Shown here piece by piece: positions 27,774 to 37,097 of a stretch of DNA of 64,000 nt (position 1 is the first letter of the stretch; each line of letters begins with the position of its first letter). This stretch comes from Solibacillus cecembensis (lineage in GTDB: Bacteria; Bacillota; Bacilli; Bacillales_A; Planococcaceae), in contig NZ_LMBZ01000001.1 in NCBI RefSeq assembly GCF_001439635.1, forward strand, positions 1 to 64,000. Reading direction: 5' to 3'. The notes beneath the pieces are model-generated. The model saw only the letters and a list, made by a program, of their open reading frames with translations. It did not search any database and had not been told where the DNA came from. Position numbers and translations under genes: made by a program.

Positions 27774-28916
27774 TTATTTTGAAAGAGTGGATTTCTGGAA
27801 AGTTTTCGTATGTTCTCCTAAAGTAGGAGGGGCTAAATGATATTGAATATTTAAGTCAGAAAACTGTAACGGATTTTTGACGAACTTGATTTTACCATAT
27901 TGTTCGTGCTCTAATTCGCCAATCATATCACGTGCGAGAATTTGAGGCTGTTCTAGTGCTTCAGCAATCGTATTCACACGGCCACCAGGAATCTTATATT
28001 GTTGTAATAATTCAAGCCATTCATCTCGCGTTTTCTTTATCGTCAATTCAGCAATCATCTCAACAAGCTCCGTTTCGTGCTGTTTACGTAACGTGTTTGT
28101 TACAAATCGCGTATCATTTGCCCATTCTTGACGGTCTAATATGGTGCAAAGCTTTTGGAACTGACCGTCTGATCCAGCGCATATCATTAATGGACCATCT
28201 GAACAGTTAAATACTTGATAAGGTGCTACATTATTATGGCGATTACCTAAACGCTCGGAAGAAAAGCCTGTATTTAAATAAGCACTCGCCACATTCGCCA
28301 AGCTACTCATTTGCACATCAAGTAGAGATAAATCAATAAATTGCCCTTCATTTGTTTGATCACGCATGCGCAGTGCAGCTAAAATACTAATGACCACGTA
28401 ATTAGAAGTTAAAATATCGGCAATAGGGACACCCACTTTTGTTGCTTCACCATCAGATGAGCCAGTTACACTCATTAGCCCGCTCATTGCTTGAATGACA
28501 GGGTCAAATCCTGGTTCATAAGCAAGGGGGCCTGTTTGACCAAAACCAGTTACCGCGCAGTGAATAATGCGCGGGTTTATTTTCTTTAACTCGCCATAAC
28601 TTAGTCCCATGCGCGCCATATCGCCGGTTTTAAAGTTTTCGAGTACGATATCTGCATCTTTGACAAGTTCCTTAAATTGGACTTTGCCTGCTTCCGTTTT
28701 TAAATCTAGCACGATCGACTTTTTATTGCGATTCGCACATAAATAATACGTGCTTTGGTCATTCAAAAAAGGACCCCAGTCACGCATACTATCTGAGCCG
28801 ACGGGATGTTCTACGCGAATTACTTCTGCGCCTAAATCTGCTAGCATCATTGAGCCAGCGGGGGCAGCATAGACACGAGATAAATCTAACACTCGAATAT
28901 TTTCAAGAGGTTGCAT
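27774..28916 (-). CDS. Family III CoA transferase (CaiB/BaiF)
   Basis: A 380-residue CoA transferase. Typical segments: IRVLDLSRVYAAPAGSMMLA at the N-terminus, GAEVIRVEHP, NRNKKSIVLDLKT near 65, and GFDPVIQAMSGLMSVTG near 140, where the Asp is the family's catalytic residue forming a mixed anhydride with the acid. Such enzymes move CoA between carboxylic acids and supply the activated substrate for beta-oxidation. RBS GGAGGAAGA. It lies in one minus-strand operon with enoyl-CoA hydratase and two acyl-CoA dehydrogenases, and since no acyl-CoA ligase is present it is probably the activation step. The substrate (carnitine-like, branched or aromatic acid) cannot be told. Confidence 0.9.
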   Translation of the reverse strand: MQPLENIRVLDLSRVYAAPAGSMMLADLGAEVIRVEHPVGSDSMRDWGPFLNDQSTYYLCANRNKKSIVLDLKTEAGKVQFKELVKDADIVLENFKTGDMARMGLSYGELKKINPRIIHCAVTGFGQTGPLAYEPGFDPVIQAMSGLMSVTGSSDGEATKVGVPIADILTSNYVVISILAALRMRDQTNEGQFIDLSLLDVQMSSLANVASAYLNTGFSSERLGNRHNNVAPYQVFNCSDGPLMICAGSDGQFQKLCTILDRQEWANDTRFVTNTLRKQHETELVEMIAELTIKKTRDEWLELLQQYKIPGGRVNTIAEALEQPQILARDMIGELEHEQYGKIKFVKNPLQFSDLNIQYHLAPPTLGEHTKTFQKSTLSK

Positions 28917-28934
28917 CTGTTCTTCCTCCTTTGC

Positions 28935-29744
28935 TCATCTATTATAAGTAGGTTTGCGTTTTTCTACGACCGCACTAACGCCTTCTTTAAAATCATCTAA
29001 CTCGGTTACAATAGCCATTTGTGAAGAAATATAGTCAAGAGCAGAACGTAAATCCATCTTTTGACTTTGGTAAACAGCGCGCTTAATAAATTGTAATGTC
29101 GTTGTAGGACGACTTGCTAAATCTTTTGCATAATTGAGTGTGTATGCCTCTAGCTCATCGTCTTCCACAACAAATGTGACAACACCTTTTTCTTTTGCTT
29201 CATCAGCAGTTAAGACACGAGCTGTCCAGAACATGTCTAATGCTTGGTCGATCCCGATTAATTTCGGTAAATAGTAAGCACCACCGTCACCTGGAACGAT
29301 CGCCACATTAATGTAACTTTCTGAAATCTTCGTTGACTTTGCTGTAATGCGAATATCACACATTAACGCCATATCCAAACCCGCACCCATAGCAAAGCCG
29401 TGAACTTGTGCAATGACAGGTTTATCAATTTCTTCAAGAAGAAGGGGAATGCGCTGAATCTTTTTCCACAGTGAGTTTTTTCGTGCTAAGCCAGTAGAAG
29501 AAATGTCCTCTTCACTTTTGAAGAAACCTTCACCTGCTTGCATTGCTTTAATATCGCCACCTGCACAAAATGATTTGCCGTTTCCTTTGACGATAACGAC
29601 ACGAATATCATCCGAATCACGAACCGTTTCGAGTGCTTTAATCCAATCTGTAATCATTTCTTCACTGAAGGCATTATACGCTTCCGGTCGGTTTAACGTA
29701 ATTGTTGCAATATGATCTTTCACTTCAAATAGTAAATCAGCCAT
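28935..29744 (-). CDS. Enoyl-CoA hydratase/isomerase
   Basis: A 269-residue crotonase-fold protein. ITLNRPEAYNAFSEEM near 14-29, the oxyanion-hole segment GKSFCAGGDIKAMQAGEG near 56-73, then HGFAMGAGLDMALMCDIRI near 110-128 and the PGDGGAYYLPKLIG segment near 150, which replaces the usual Glu-bearing loop. One of the two hydratase glutamates appears substituted, so the reaction could be isomerisation, hydration or another crotonase chemistry. It is located 18 nt upstream of the CoA-transferase gene and 11 nt after the acyl-CoA dehydrogenase gene, in the same operon. Confidence 0.88.
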   Translation of the reverse strand: MADLLFEVKDHIATITLNRPEAYNAFSEEMITDWIKALETVRDSDDIRVVIVKGNGKSFCAGGDIKAMQAGEGFFKSEEDISSTGLARKNSLWKKIQRIPLLLEEIDKPVIAQVHGFAMGAGLDMALMCDIRITAKSTKISESYINVAIVPGDGGAYYLPKLIGIDQALDMFWTARVLTADEAKEKGVVTFVVEDDELEAYTLNYAKDLASRPTTTLQFIKRAVYQSQKMDLRSALDYISSQMAIVTELDDFKEGVSAVVEKRKPTYNR

Positions 29745-29755
29745 TGTAATTCCCC

Positions 29756-30820
29756 CTATAATTTAATTACCGTATTTTTTGTATCCGTTAAGTAGTCCCA
29801 TAAACGATCACCGCTATTTTCTAAAAGCTGTGTTGCCACAACATCCGTCCAATAGGAAGTGTTCGCGCCCTCATCACGCCATGCCCAAAGTCTACGTGTA
29901 TATTGATTCAGGGCATGTTCGTGTGTCGTACCAATTGCAGCATGTACTTGATGTGAAATCGTTGCTACTGCTTGAATAGCTTCTTCAAAACGAATACGTG
30001 CATAAGCTACTTCGTTATTTTGATGATTGTTCAGAAGTGCATCCGTAATGTTATTAAATGCTGCTAAAGCAATCGCCGTTTCACCTGCTAAGTTCACAAT
30101 ATGTTGCTGAACGAGCTGGAAACGATGAATCGGGCGCCCGAATTGTTCGCGTTCTTTCGTATATTGAACGGTTAAGTCGTTGATTTTATCAATGGCACCC
30201 GTCATGCTTGCTAATTGAAAGGCAGTTTCAAGAGTTGTCATCGTACCAATTTCATCAAAGGATAACGTGGCAGATACTTGTGAAACAATCGCATTCTGAA
30301 ACTTTACCGTATCACGTGGTTCGCCCGCTAAGTTCGCATAATGAGTAATTTCAGCTTGCCCTAAATCGATTTCTACCAAATGGATGCCATCCACACTATT
30401 GGCTAATGTTACGAAATGCTTTGTATGACGCGCCCAAGGTACATGAATCGCTTCACCCGATAATTTGCCGTCTTCTAATACAAATGCTTGAGTATTAGAA
30501 AGCATATACGTCGCTAAACCATTCGCCACATGTAAGTTCGTTTGTTCAAGTAAATAGTTAGCGAATGTTGTTTCTGAAAATGGAATAGGGGCAGCATATT
30601 TTCCTGTTAACCGCACGATATTTAGTAAATCTTCCAAATCACCACCTGCACCGCCGTTCGCTTCAGAAGTGGCAACCATCGTCATACCGTTTTCTTCTAA
30701 TAAACCCCATAAGTTTGATGCCCATTTGCCTTGCTCAATTATATCTACTAAATCTTTATCCACATTTTCTTTTAACATGCGTTCTACCACATCTAAAATC
30801 ATATCTTTCATTTCACTCAT
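29756..30820 (-). CDS. Acyl-CoA dehydrogenase, short subunit
   Basis: A 354-residue acyl-CoA-dehydrogenase-fold protein. The N-terminal helical domain has WGLLEENGMTMVATSEANGG near 40. The C-terminal domain has TGAIDKINDLTVQYTKEREQ followed by FGRPIHRFQLVQQHI near 205-240. The C-terminus is GTTHEHALNQYTRRLWAWRD, without the usual EGT/GGTSE segment. It is shorter than ordinary dehydrogenases (~380) and overlaps the other dehydrogenase gene by 4 nt, resembling the second subunit of heteromeric enzymes. By analogy with steroid-side-chain alpha2beta2 enzymes, the two probably work as one complex with FAD bound mainly by one chain. Confidence 0.87.
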   Translation of the reverse strand: MSEMKDMILDVVERMLKENVDKDLVDIIEQGKWASNLWGLLEENGMTMVATSEANGGAGGDLEDLLNIVRLTGKYAAPIPFSETTFANYLLEQTNLHVANGLATYMLSNTQAFVLEDGKLSGEAIHVPWARHTKHFVTLANSVDGIHLVEIDLGQAEITHYANLAGEPRDTVKFQNAIVSQVSATLSFDEIGTMTTLETAFQLASMTGAIDKINDLTVQYTKEREQFGRPIHRFQLVQQHIVNLAGETAIALAAFNNITDALLNNHQNNEVAYARIRFEEAIQAVATISHQVHAAIGTTHEHALNQYTRRLWAWRDEGANTSYWTDVVATQLLENSGDRLWDYLTDTKNTVIKL

Positions 30821-31971
30821 TGTGTTACAACCCCTTTCGCTACTACACCATAAAGTACTTCCGAAGTTCCACCGCGAATTGTAAAGCCAGGTGCATGTAA
30901 AATGGACTCTGCCATAAAGCGATCAATTTTCCGCGTGGCATCTAGTGTTGGATACGTTTGCACTAAAAGCCGCGTGATTTCAGGAATGCTTTGCTCGAAT
31001 TTCGTACCAAGTGCTTTTACAAGGGCAGCAGGAATGGCCACGTTCTCACTGTCACCTGATTCTAATAATTGTGCTACTCCAATCGATAGGTTACGAAGCG
31101 CCCATAATCTTGAAACAACTTTAGATGCTTGCTTTAACCCTTCAGAATTGTTTTGGCGTTTTAGCTCTTGAATGAGCTCATCAATTAATGGAAATGTGCT
31201 TAAAATACGTTCTGGACCACTGCGCTCATAGGCTAGTTCGGCAAGACCTTGTGTCCACCCGTTACCGATTTCTCCTACAACCATATTGTCAGGTACAAAA
31301 ACATTGTCAAAGAACACTTCATTGTAATGGGATTCGCCTGTTAAAAACTTAATTGGCACAATCGTAATACCATCTGCATGTAAATCGACGATGAGCTGAC
31401 TAAGTCCAGCATGTTTACTTTTTCCATCAAAAGGACTTGTTCGCACTAAAGTGACCATATAGTTACAAATGTGCGCGTTACTCGTCCATATTTTTTGTCC
31501 ATTTACAAGCCAGCCGCCTTCCACTTTTTCAGCGCGTGTACTGACTGAGGCGAGGTCAGAGCCACTATTTGGTTCACTTAAACCAATTCCAAAGTAGCAA
31601 TCACCTTTAATGATTTGTGGTAAGAACAATTCACGCTGCTCTTCTGTCCCATAACGTAAAAGAAGGGGACCAGTTTGACGATCGGCAAACCAATGAGCTG
31701 CAACAGGTGCACCACTAGCTAAAAATTCCTCAGTCAAAATGTAACGGTCGATTGTACTGCGCTCTTGCCCACCATATTTCTTTGGCCAAGTAATACCAAT
31801 CCAACCTTTTTGCCCGATTAATCTTGAAAAAGATGGGTCATCCCCGCTTAACCATGAATCACATTTTGGTATGAATGTACCCTTTGCGATTTCTTCTTGT
31901 AAAAATGCTCGAACTTCTAAGCGAAATTGTTCTTGCTCTTTTGTAAACTGTACTGTTGGTAATTGAAACAT
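30817..31971 (-). CDS. Acyl-CoA dehydrogenase, long subunit
   Basis: A 384-residue acyl-CoA dehydrogenase. The N-terminal helices have WPKKYGGQERSTIDRYIL near 63-80. The FAD/substrate-binding segment is CYFGIGLSEPNSGSDLASVS near 125-145, then VNGQKIWTSNAH near 155. The C-terminal domain ends in LHAPGFTIRGGTSEVLYGVV. It is the first gene of the operon, with GGAGGGTTA upstream of the ATG. The gene order (two dehydrogenases, hydratase, CoA transferase, IclR) describes activation, dehydrogenation and hydration of one acid. No thiolase or hydroxyacyl-CoA dehydrogenase is nearby, so later steps are encoded elsewhere. Confidence 0.9.
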   Translation of the reverse strand: MFQLPTVQFTKEQEQFRLEVRAFLQEEIAKGTFIPKCDSWLSGDDPSFSRLIGQKGWIGITWPKKYGGQERSTIDRYILTEEFLASGAPVAAHWFADRQTGPLLLRYGTEEQRELFLPQIIKGDCYFGIGLSEPNSGSDLASVSTRAEKVEGGWLVNGQKIWTSNAHICNYMVTLVRTSPFDGKSKHAGLSQLIVDLHADGITIVPIKFLTGESHYNEVFFDNVFVPDNMVVGEIGNGWTQGLAELAYERSGPERILSTFPLIDELIQELKRQNNSEGLKQASKVVSRLWALRNLSIGVAQLLESGDSENVAIPAALVKALGTKFEQSIPEITRLLVQTYPTLDATRKIDRFMAESILHAPGFTIRGGTSEVLYGVVAKGVVTQ

Positions 31972-32149
31972 AAAATTAACCCTCCTATTTTACCGTATTG
32001 TAATAACTATTATTATATATGTGTATTTTAATCGCATATTCCACAATTAGTCAATTGTTTTTTGAATATTAAAATAGTTTTATTAAAAATGGTAAATTAG
32101 AGAATAAAAGTGTTAATATGTAGAAAAAAAGGTTTTTGGGGGTGTGGGT

Positions 32150-33487
32150 ATGCAAATGACAATTAATACTACACAAAAAGTAACGCAAATATTGACGACA
32201 CAACTTGTGCAACATTTAGAAATACTACAATATTCAATTAATGAGCTAGAACAATATATTTATGAAAAAGCAAATGAAAACCCATTATTAGTCGTGACAG
32301 ATGCAAAAGCTAAAAGTCAATATGAGGAAATCATGAAATTAGCCGGTTGTGATTTCAAAGCATTTTCACCACAACATTCGGCATCAAAAAATGAAGATTT
32401 CAATATGATTGAGATGAAGCTTGCTCAAAAAGAAAGCTACGAGCAATATTTATTAGAACAAGTGCCGATGCATAAAAACCTATCTGTGATTGATTTAAGA
32501 ATTTTAAAATTTTTAATTCAATCTTTAGATAATCGATTATTTTTAGATGTTCCATTAGAAGTCGTAGCGGAAAAATTTAAAACGACCCTATTTCATGTAG
32601 AGGTGATATTGGATTTACTGCAAACTTTTGAGCCAGTTGGGGTAGGTGCACGTAGTTATCAAGAGTATTTACTAATACAAATAGATTTTGACTTATTTGC
32701 ACCTAAAATGGCCTCACAATTTATACTTTCGGATTTAGAGTTAGTAGCTGCGCAAGCCATGAAACAACTCAGTAAAAAATATAAAATGCCTCTAGCAGAA
32801 GTGAAGGAAACGATTCAATATATTAAAAAACTAAAACCTGTGATGCCTGGAAATCAATTCGAAACGACGCCATATGTCATTCCGGATATAGAAATAAAGG
32901 AAATGAGTGGGGAGTGGATTGTTAAATTAAATCGTCACTATTTACCCGCTATTTCAATTGATGAAGAATATGTAGCATTGCTCAAAAATGATTCAGATTA
33001 TAAAGAGTACTATCAAAAGACAATGAACGATGCGCTTGTGTTACTACAAGGAATCGAACAACGTGATAAAACACTTTACGGATTAGCAAGATGGTTAATA
33101 CAGCTGCAGGAGGATTTTTTTACAACGGGGCTAGAGGCAATAAAGCCGATGCGTTTAAAAGATCTAGCCGATGTGTTAGGAGTTCACGAATCAACTGTTA
33201 GTCGTGCGATTCGCGGGAAATTTGTACAAGTCCCACATGGTATTTATGCTTTACAATCTTTATTTACAAAAGGACTCGTGAATAGTTCTGGGAAAATCGA
33301 TTCAATCATGCATATTAAAAAACGATTAAAACAACTGATTGAAACGGAAGACAAACACAAACCATTAGCTGATCAACAAATTACTAATATACTATGTGCG
33401 GAAGGTATTCAAATTTCAAGACGTACAGTGGCGAAGTATAGAGAAGAAATGAATATTGTAAGCTCATTCAATCGAGCTTACGGATAA
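32150..33487 (+). CDS. rpoN: RNA polymerase sigma-54 factor
   Basis: A 445-residue sigma-54 (SigL in Bacillus). Region I (1-45) is Gln/Leu-rich (MTINTTQKVTQILTTQL, QHLEILQYSINELEQY) and contacts activators. The core-binding region spans about 80-280. The HTH lies near 335-355 (LADVLGVHESTVSRAIRGKF). The RpoN box is ISRRTVAKYREE from residue 422, which reads the -24 element. ATG 32150 has GGGGG 7 nt upstream; GTG 32144 is too close to that site. It is followed by two sigma-54 promoters and an enhancer-binding protein, so this is a self-contained sigma-54 locus. Confidence 0.95.
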   Translation: MQMTINTTQKVTQILTTQLVQHLEILQYSINELEQYIYEKANENPLLVVTDAKAKSQYEEIMKLAGCDFKAFSPQHSASKNEDFNMIEMKLAQKESYEQYLLEQVPMHKNLSVIDLRILKFLIQSLDNRLFLDVPLEVVAEKFKTTLFHVEVILDLLQTFEPVGVGARSYQEYLLIQIDFDLFAPKMASQFILSDLELVAAQAMKQLSKKYKMPLAEVKETIQYIKKLKPVMPGNQFETTPYVIPDIEIKEMSGEWIVKLNRHYLPAISIDEEYVALLKNDSDYKEYYQKTMNDALVLLQGIEQRDKTLYGLARWLIQLQEDFFTTGLEAIKPMRLKDLADVLGVHESTVSRAIRGKFVQVPHGIYALQSLFTKGLVNSSGKIDSIMHIKKRLKQLIETEDKHKPLADQQITNILCAEGIQISRRTVAKYREEMNIVSSFNRAYG

Positions 33488-33509
33488 TGTGATGCATTTA
33501 TAATTGTAG

Positions 33510-33527
33510 TGATGCAATTTTGAATCA
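33510..33527 (+). promoter_or_regulatory. Candidate enhancer (UAS) palindrome 1
   Basis: TGATGCAATTTTGAATCA is an imperfect palindrome about 95 nt upstream of the sigma-54 promoter of the permease gene. It matches UAS 2 (36926-36943) at 16 of 18 positions. A further TGATGCA half-site starts at 33490. Inference: binding site of the adjacent enhancer-binding protein. Confidence 0.6.
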
Positions 33528-33621
33528 AAAATGCAAAAATTCACCACACCTATTAACGAGAAAGTAGACATGAAATCTAAAAAGGCTAAACCTTCTCTTT
33601 TTTTGTCACATTATTTTGGCT

Positions 33622-33639
33622 TTGGCATTAAAATTGCTT
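33622..33639 (+). promoter_or_regulatory. Sigma-54 promoter of the permease gene
   Basis: TTGGCATTAAAATTGCTT has GG at 33624-33625 and GC at 33636-33637 with exactly 10 nt between, the -24/-12 spacing. It lies ~140 nt before the permease ATG. Confidence 0.85.
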
Positions 33640-33775
33640 GATTAGGTTTTGAGGACATGGATTTTTAGGAGAGCTTTTTGGCGGCGCTCAAAAAAATCTA
33701 ACCATAATGACGCTGTTGCATATTGATTTGGAAGGGGCAAGTAATGTCAACAATCGAAACTTAAGGAGTGGTTGA

Positions 33776-35200
33776 ATGGGAACTTTGCAAAAGTCACTAA
33801 AAACACGGCATATTACGATGATATCTATTGGAGGAGTTATTGGTACAGGGCTATTTGTTGGTACAGGGAAAAATATTTTAAGTACAGGTCCAGCAGCGGT
33901 TGTATCATATGCGATTGCCTGTTTACTCATCGTTTTAATCATGCAGATGGTTGGAGAAATGGCATCTGGAGAAATGGTTTTAGGAAGAAAATCTGGTAGT
34001 TCGGCTGAGCTCGGTTCTTTTGCTTCTTATGCAGAAAAATATATTGGGCCGTGGGCAGGCTTTACAGTAGGCTGGTTGTATTGGGCAAGCTGGGTATTTA
34101 TTGTCGGATTAGAAGCAGCTCTTATTGGTGGCATGTTGCATAATTGGTTCCCATTCATCCCGGTTTGGGTTGGTGGTGTAGGTATTACACTATTAATGAC
34201 GATTATTAATATTTATTCTGTTAAATCATTCGGTGAATTTGAATACTGGATATCATTTATTAAAGTAACCGCAATTATTGCATTTTTAGTTGTTGGTACA
34301 GCGATGGTTTTAGGAATTTGGCCAAACTATGAGCCAAAAGGATTTGGTATTCTAACAGAGTTTGGTGGCTTTGCGCCAAATGGTATTATTCCGATCTTTA
34401 CAGCGATTGTATTTGTAATCTTTTCTATTTGTGGTGCTGAAGTTGCAGCCATTGCAGCAGCAGAGTCTGAAAACCCAGCGAAAAATATTGTTCGTGCGAT
34501 TAAAAATGTCGTATTCCGACTAGGATTATTTTTCGTTGGTTCGGTAGCAATCATGATTATGATTTTACCGTGGAACGATTCAACAATGCTCGCAGCGCCG
34601 TATGCAAATATATTATCGATGGCTGGGCTTCCAATTGCAGCTCAAATTATTCAAATCGTCATTTTTGTATCCCTTATTTCGGTGTTGAATTCGGCACTTT
34701 ATACGAGTTCACGGATGTTACTTGAAATGTCACGCCAAGGTAACGCACCAAAAGTATTCTCACAAATTAAAAATCGACGGGGAGCACCAGTGCCGGCTAT
34801 TCTTGGCAGTACGGTAGTCGCATATGTTTGTTCTTTACTATACTTTGTCTCACCTGAAGTTATTTTCTACTTTTTAGGGAACTGTGTGGGAGGCTTAATG
34901 ATTGTTGTTTATATTTTTATCGCCATTTCACAAATTCGATTCCGCCGTTCTTATGATTTACAAACGACTGAGCCATTAGCGATAAAAATGTGGTTATTCC
35001 CAGGTTTATCGTATATAACAATTGGCATTTTAGTCCTCATTTATTTCTGCCAAGTATTAATTGAATCTTTACGTACACAGTTCTACTTAAGTTCGATTGT
35101 AGTAGTGGGCTCTATTTTGTTGTTCTTTATTCTAGGTAAATTAGCTTCAAAAAAGACAGAGCAAATCGAGCGAATAGAGGAAAAATTCGCATCGGAGTAG
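33776..35200 (+). CDS. gabP: APC-family amino acid permease, GabP-like
   Basis: A 474-residue transporter with twelve predicted helices. The N-terminus SLKTRHITMISIGGVIGTGL is the amino-acid-transporter (AAT) signature. IGPWAGFTVGWLYW, NIYSVKSFGEFEYW and LNSALYTSSRMLLEMSRQG follow, closely like GABA permease GabP of B. subtilis. A linker insertion near residue 65-75 (GEMVLGRKSGSS) is unlike that protein. RBS AAGGAG. The gene is expressed from its own sigma-54 promoter. With the downstream aminotransferase and aldehyde dehydrogenase it probably imports GABA or a similar omega-amino acid. Confidence 0.85.
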   Translation: MGTLQKSLKTRHITMISIGGVIGTGLFVGTGKNILSTGPAAVVSYAIACLLIVLIMQMVGEMASGEMVLGRKSGSSAELGSFASYAEKYIGPWAGFTVGWLYWASWVFIVGLEAALIGGMLHNWFPFIPVWVGGVGITLLMTIINIYSVKSFGEFEYWISFIKVTAIIAFLVVGTAMVLGIWPNYEPKGFGILTEFGGFAPNGIIPIFTAIVFVIFSICGAEVAAIAAAESENPAKNIVRAIKNVVFRLGLFFVGSVAIMIMILPWNDSTMLAAPYANILSMAGLPIAAQIIQIVIFVSLISVLNSALYTSSRMLLEMSRQGNAPKVFSQIKNRRGAPVPAILGSTVVAYVCSLLYFVSPEVIFYFLGNCVGGLMIVVYIFIAISQIRFRRSYDLQTTEPLAIKMWLFPGLSYITIGILVLIYFCQVLIESLRTQFYLSSIVVVGSILLFFILGKLASKKTEQIERIEEKFASE

Positions 35201-35219
35201 AACTGTAAATAGAATGAGG

Positions 35220-35253
35220 AATACCCTTAGATAGCATGCTATCTAAGGGTATT
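35220..35253 (+). terminator. Perfect 17-bp inverted repeat after permease gene
   Basis: Left arm AATACCCTTAGATAGCA (35220-35236) meets its exact complement (35237-35253) with no spacer. Only TTAAGTTTT follows, so termination may be partial. It separates the permease gene from the regulator gene, whose ribosome site starts 12 nt later; it may be a terminator, an RNA-processing hairpin or an operator. Confidence 0.7.
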
Positions 35254-35278
35254 TAAGTTTTGAGAGGAGGCGATCTAT

Positions 35279-36925
35279 ATGTCGACAAAAGTACAATATA
35301 AAGAAGAACAATTTTTTGTTGTCAAAAATCAGGAGTTAATTGTAAAAAGCGACCTACCAAACGAGCTAATTGAAAAAATAGTAAACGAGTATCCTAAGGG
35401 GAAAGGAACATTTGAAGTAAATGGCAATTTTGTGCATGTATTAGAATCGATGCAAGGGAACTTATTTTATGTAAGACCAATGAAGCAGTTTAGCGATATT
35501 GATTTTATGAACCCATTATCATCTAAAGTTTTAAACTCCATTTCAGATGGCATTACGATTTGTGACGGTCAGGGCAAAATCTTATTTCAAAATGAAATAG
35601 ATATTGAAATAGTCGGTATGGATTTAATGGGAAGATACGCAAAAGACGTTATCAATGAAGGGTTAATGAGTGATTCTATATCGATGAAAGTAATCGAATC
35701 TCAAGAAAAAGTAACGATTTTGCAAACATTCATTAACGGGAAATGCCTGTTAGTTACAGGAAATCCGATTTTTGATGAAGATTTTCAGTTGCAATATGTA
35801 GTAGCGATTACACGCGATATGACGCAACTAAATCGCTTAGAAAAAGAAGTGAAAAAATTAGAAGTTCAAAATGAAAATTTTAAAAGTAAACTGCAAACGT
35901 TGCAAACTGAAGAGTTTATAAAAAGTAGTTTAATAGCCGTGTCGCCTGCTATGAGACAAGTCGTGGAACGTGTTATGAGAATTGCAGAAGTAGATTCTAC
36001 TGTATTGATTGGTGGCGAATCGGGCGTAGGGAAGGAAGAAATTACAAGGCTTATTCATGCATATAGTAGACGTAGCCATAAGCAAATATTAACGATTAAC
36101 TGTAGTGCTATTCCAGAAACATTACTAGAATCAGAGCTTTTTGGCTATGAGGCAGGGGCATTTACAGGAGCGGTAAAAGGTGGAAAAGCTGGACTCTTTG
36201 AAATTGCATCGGGGGGAACTGTTTTTTTAGATGAAATTGGTGAAATGCCATTGCTCATGCAGGCGAAATTATTGCGCGTGCTACAAGAATCCGAAGTGCA
36301 ACGTATCGGGAGCGGTAAGCCGATTGCGATTGATGTTCGTATTATTGCAGCGACGAATCGAAATTTAGCAGAAATGGTTCGACAAGGTAGTTTTCGTGAG
36401 GATTTATATTACCGTTTAAATATTATTCCGATTGAAATCCCGTCATTAAGGCAACGACGCGAAGACATTATTCCGATGGTCAATCATTTTTTAACTTTAA
36501 TTGAAGAGAAGTATGGAATCTATCGGACAATGGAATCATCTGCCTTGAACTTATTAGAAAGATACGATTGGCCAGGCAATGTTCGCCAAATAAAAAATAC
36601 GGTGGAGCGTATGTGCCTATTAACAACTCAACCTGAAATAACAATAAATAACGTGCAAGAGGAATTAGATAGTAATCCTGTTATGGTGAAAAATTCGGAG
36701 CAGATTGCATTTGAACCCTCTTTACGAGAACCCACAGTGTCGCCGTTTTCAAGCGGTACATTGAAGGAGCAAGTAGAAGCATTTGAAAAGTTAATGATTA
36801 AGCAAGCCTTGTCTGAACATACAAGTATACGCCAAGCCGCAAATACACTAGGCTGTAATCAATCGACTTTAGTAAGGAAAATACAAAAATATCAATTAAC
36901 ACGCCACGTTACATACGAGGATTAA
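35279..36925 (+). CDS. Sigma-54 enhancer-binding protein (PAS, AAA+, Fis)
   Basis: A 548-residue activator. An N-terminal sensory region with a PAS domain is at about 80-185 (LNSISDGITICDGQGKIL). A coiled segment follows (LEKEVKKLEVQNENFKSKL). The AAA+ domain is at about 215-450, with Walker A GESGVGKE, the sigma-54-contacting loop GAFTGA (293-298), Walker B GGTVFLDEIGEM and the arginine finger region FREDLYYRLN. A Fis-type HTH lies at about 505-545 (IRQAANTLGCNQSTLVRKI). RBS GAGGAGG. It resembles GabR-type activators of Bacillus gab clusters. It probably binds the two TGATGC palindromes and turns on permease and aminotransferase genes when its ligand is present. Confidence 0.92.
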   Translation: MSTKVQYKEEQFFVVKNQELIVKSDLPNELIEKIVNEYPKGKGTFEVNGNFVHVLESMQGNLFYVRPMKQFSDIDFMNPLSSKVLNSISDGITICDGQGKILFQNEIDIEIVGMDLMGRYAKDVINEGLMSDSISMKVIESQEKVTILQTFINGKCLLVTGNPIFDEDFQLQYVVAITRDMTQLNRLEKEVKKLEVQNENFKSKLQTLQTEEFIKSSLIAVSPAMRQVVERVMRIAEVDSTVLIGGESGVGKEEITRLIHAYSRRSHKQILTINCSAIPETLLESELFGYEAGAFTGAVKGGKAGLFEIASGGTVFLDEIGEMPLLMQAKLLRVLQESEVQRIGSGKPIAIDVRIIAATNRNLAEMVRQGSFREDLYYRLNIIPIEIPSLRQRREDIIPMVNHFLTLIEEKYGIYRTMESSALNLLERYDWPGNVRQIKNTVERMCLLTTQPEITINNVQEELDSNPVMVKNSEQIAFEPSLREPTVSPFSSGTLKEQVEAFEKLMIKQALSEHTSIRQAANTLGCNQSTLVRKIQKYQLTRHVTYED

Positions 36926-36943
36926 TGATGCGATTTTGCATCA
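36926..36943 (+). promoter_or_regulatory. Candidate enhancer (UAS) palindrome 2
   Basis: TGATGCGATTTTGCATCA is a near-perfect palindrome starting at the base after the regulator's stop codon, about 155 nt upstream of the second sigma-54 promoter. It shares 16 of 18 bases with the site at 33510. Confidence 0.65.
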
Positions 36944-37097
36944 ATTGTGCGTATATGCATGAGAGTTGCGAAAGTGAAATGCACATGGCTTTGGAAAAGA
37001 TTCTAAAATAATTGAAATGACTAAATGCATTAGCCTTTAGATCGAAAGAAGAAACAACTTTAAATAAAAGTGTTTCTTTTTTTGTTTTCTTAGTAGT

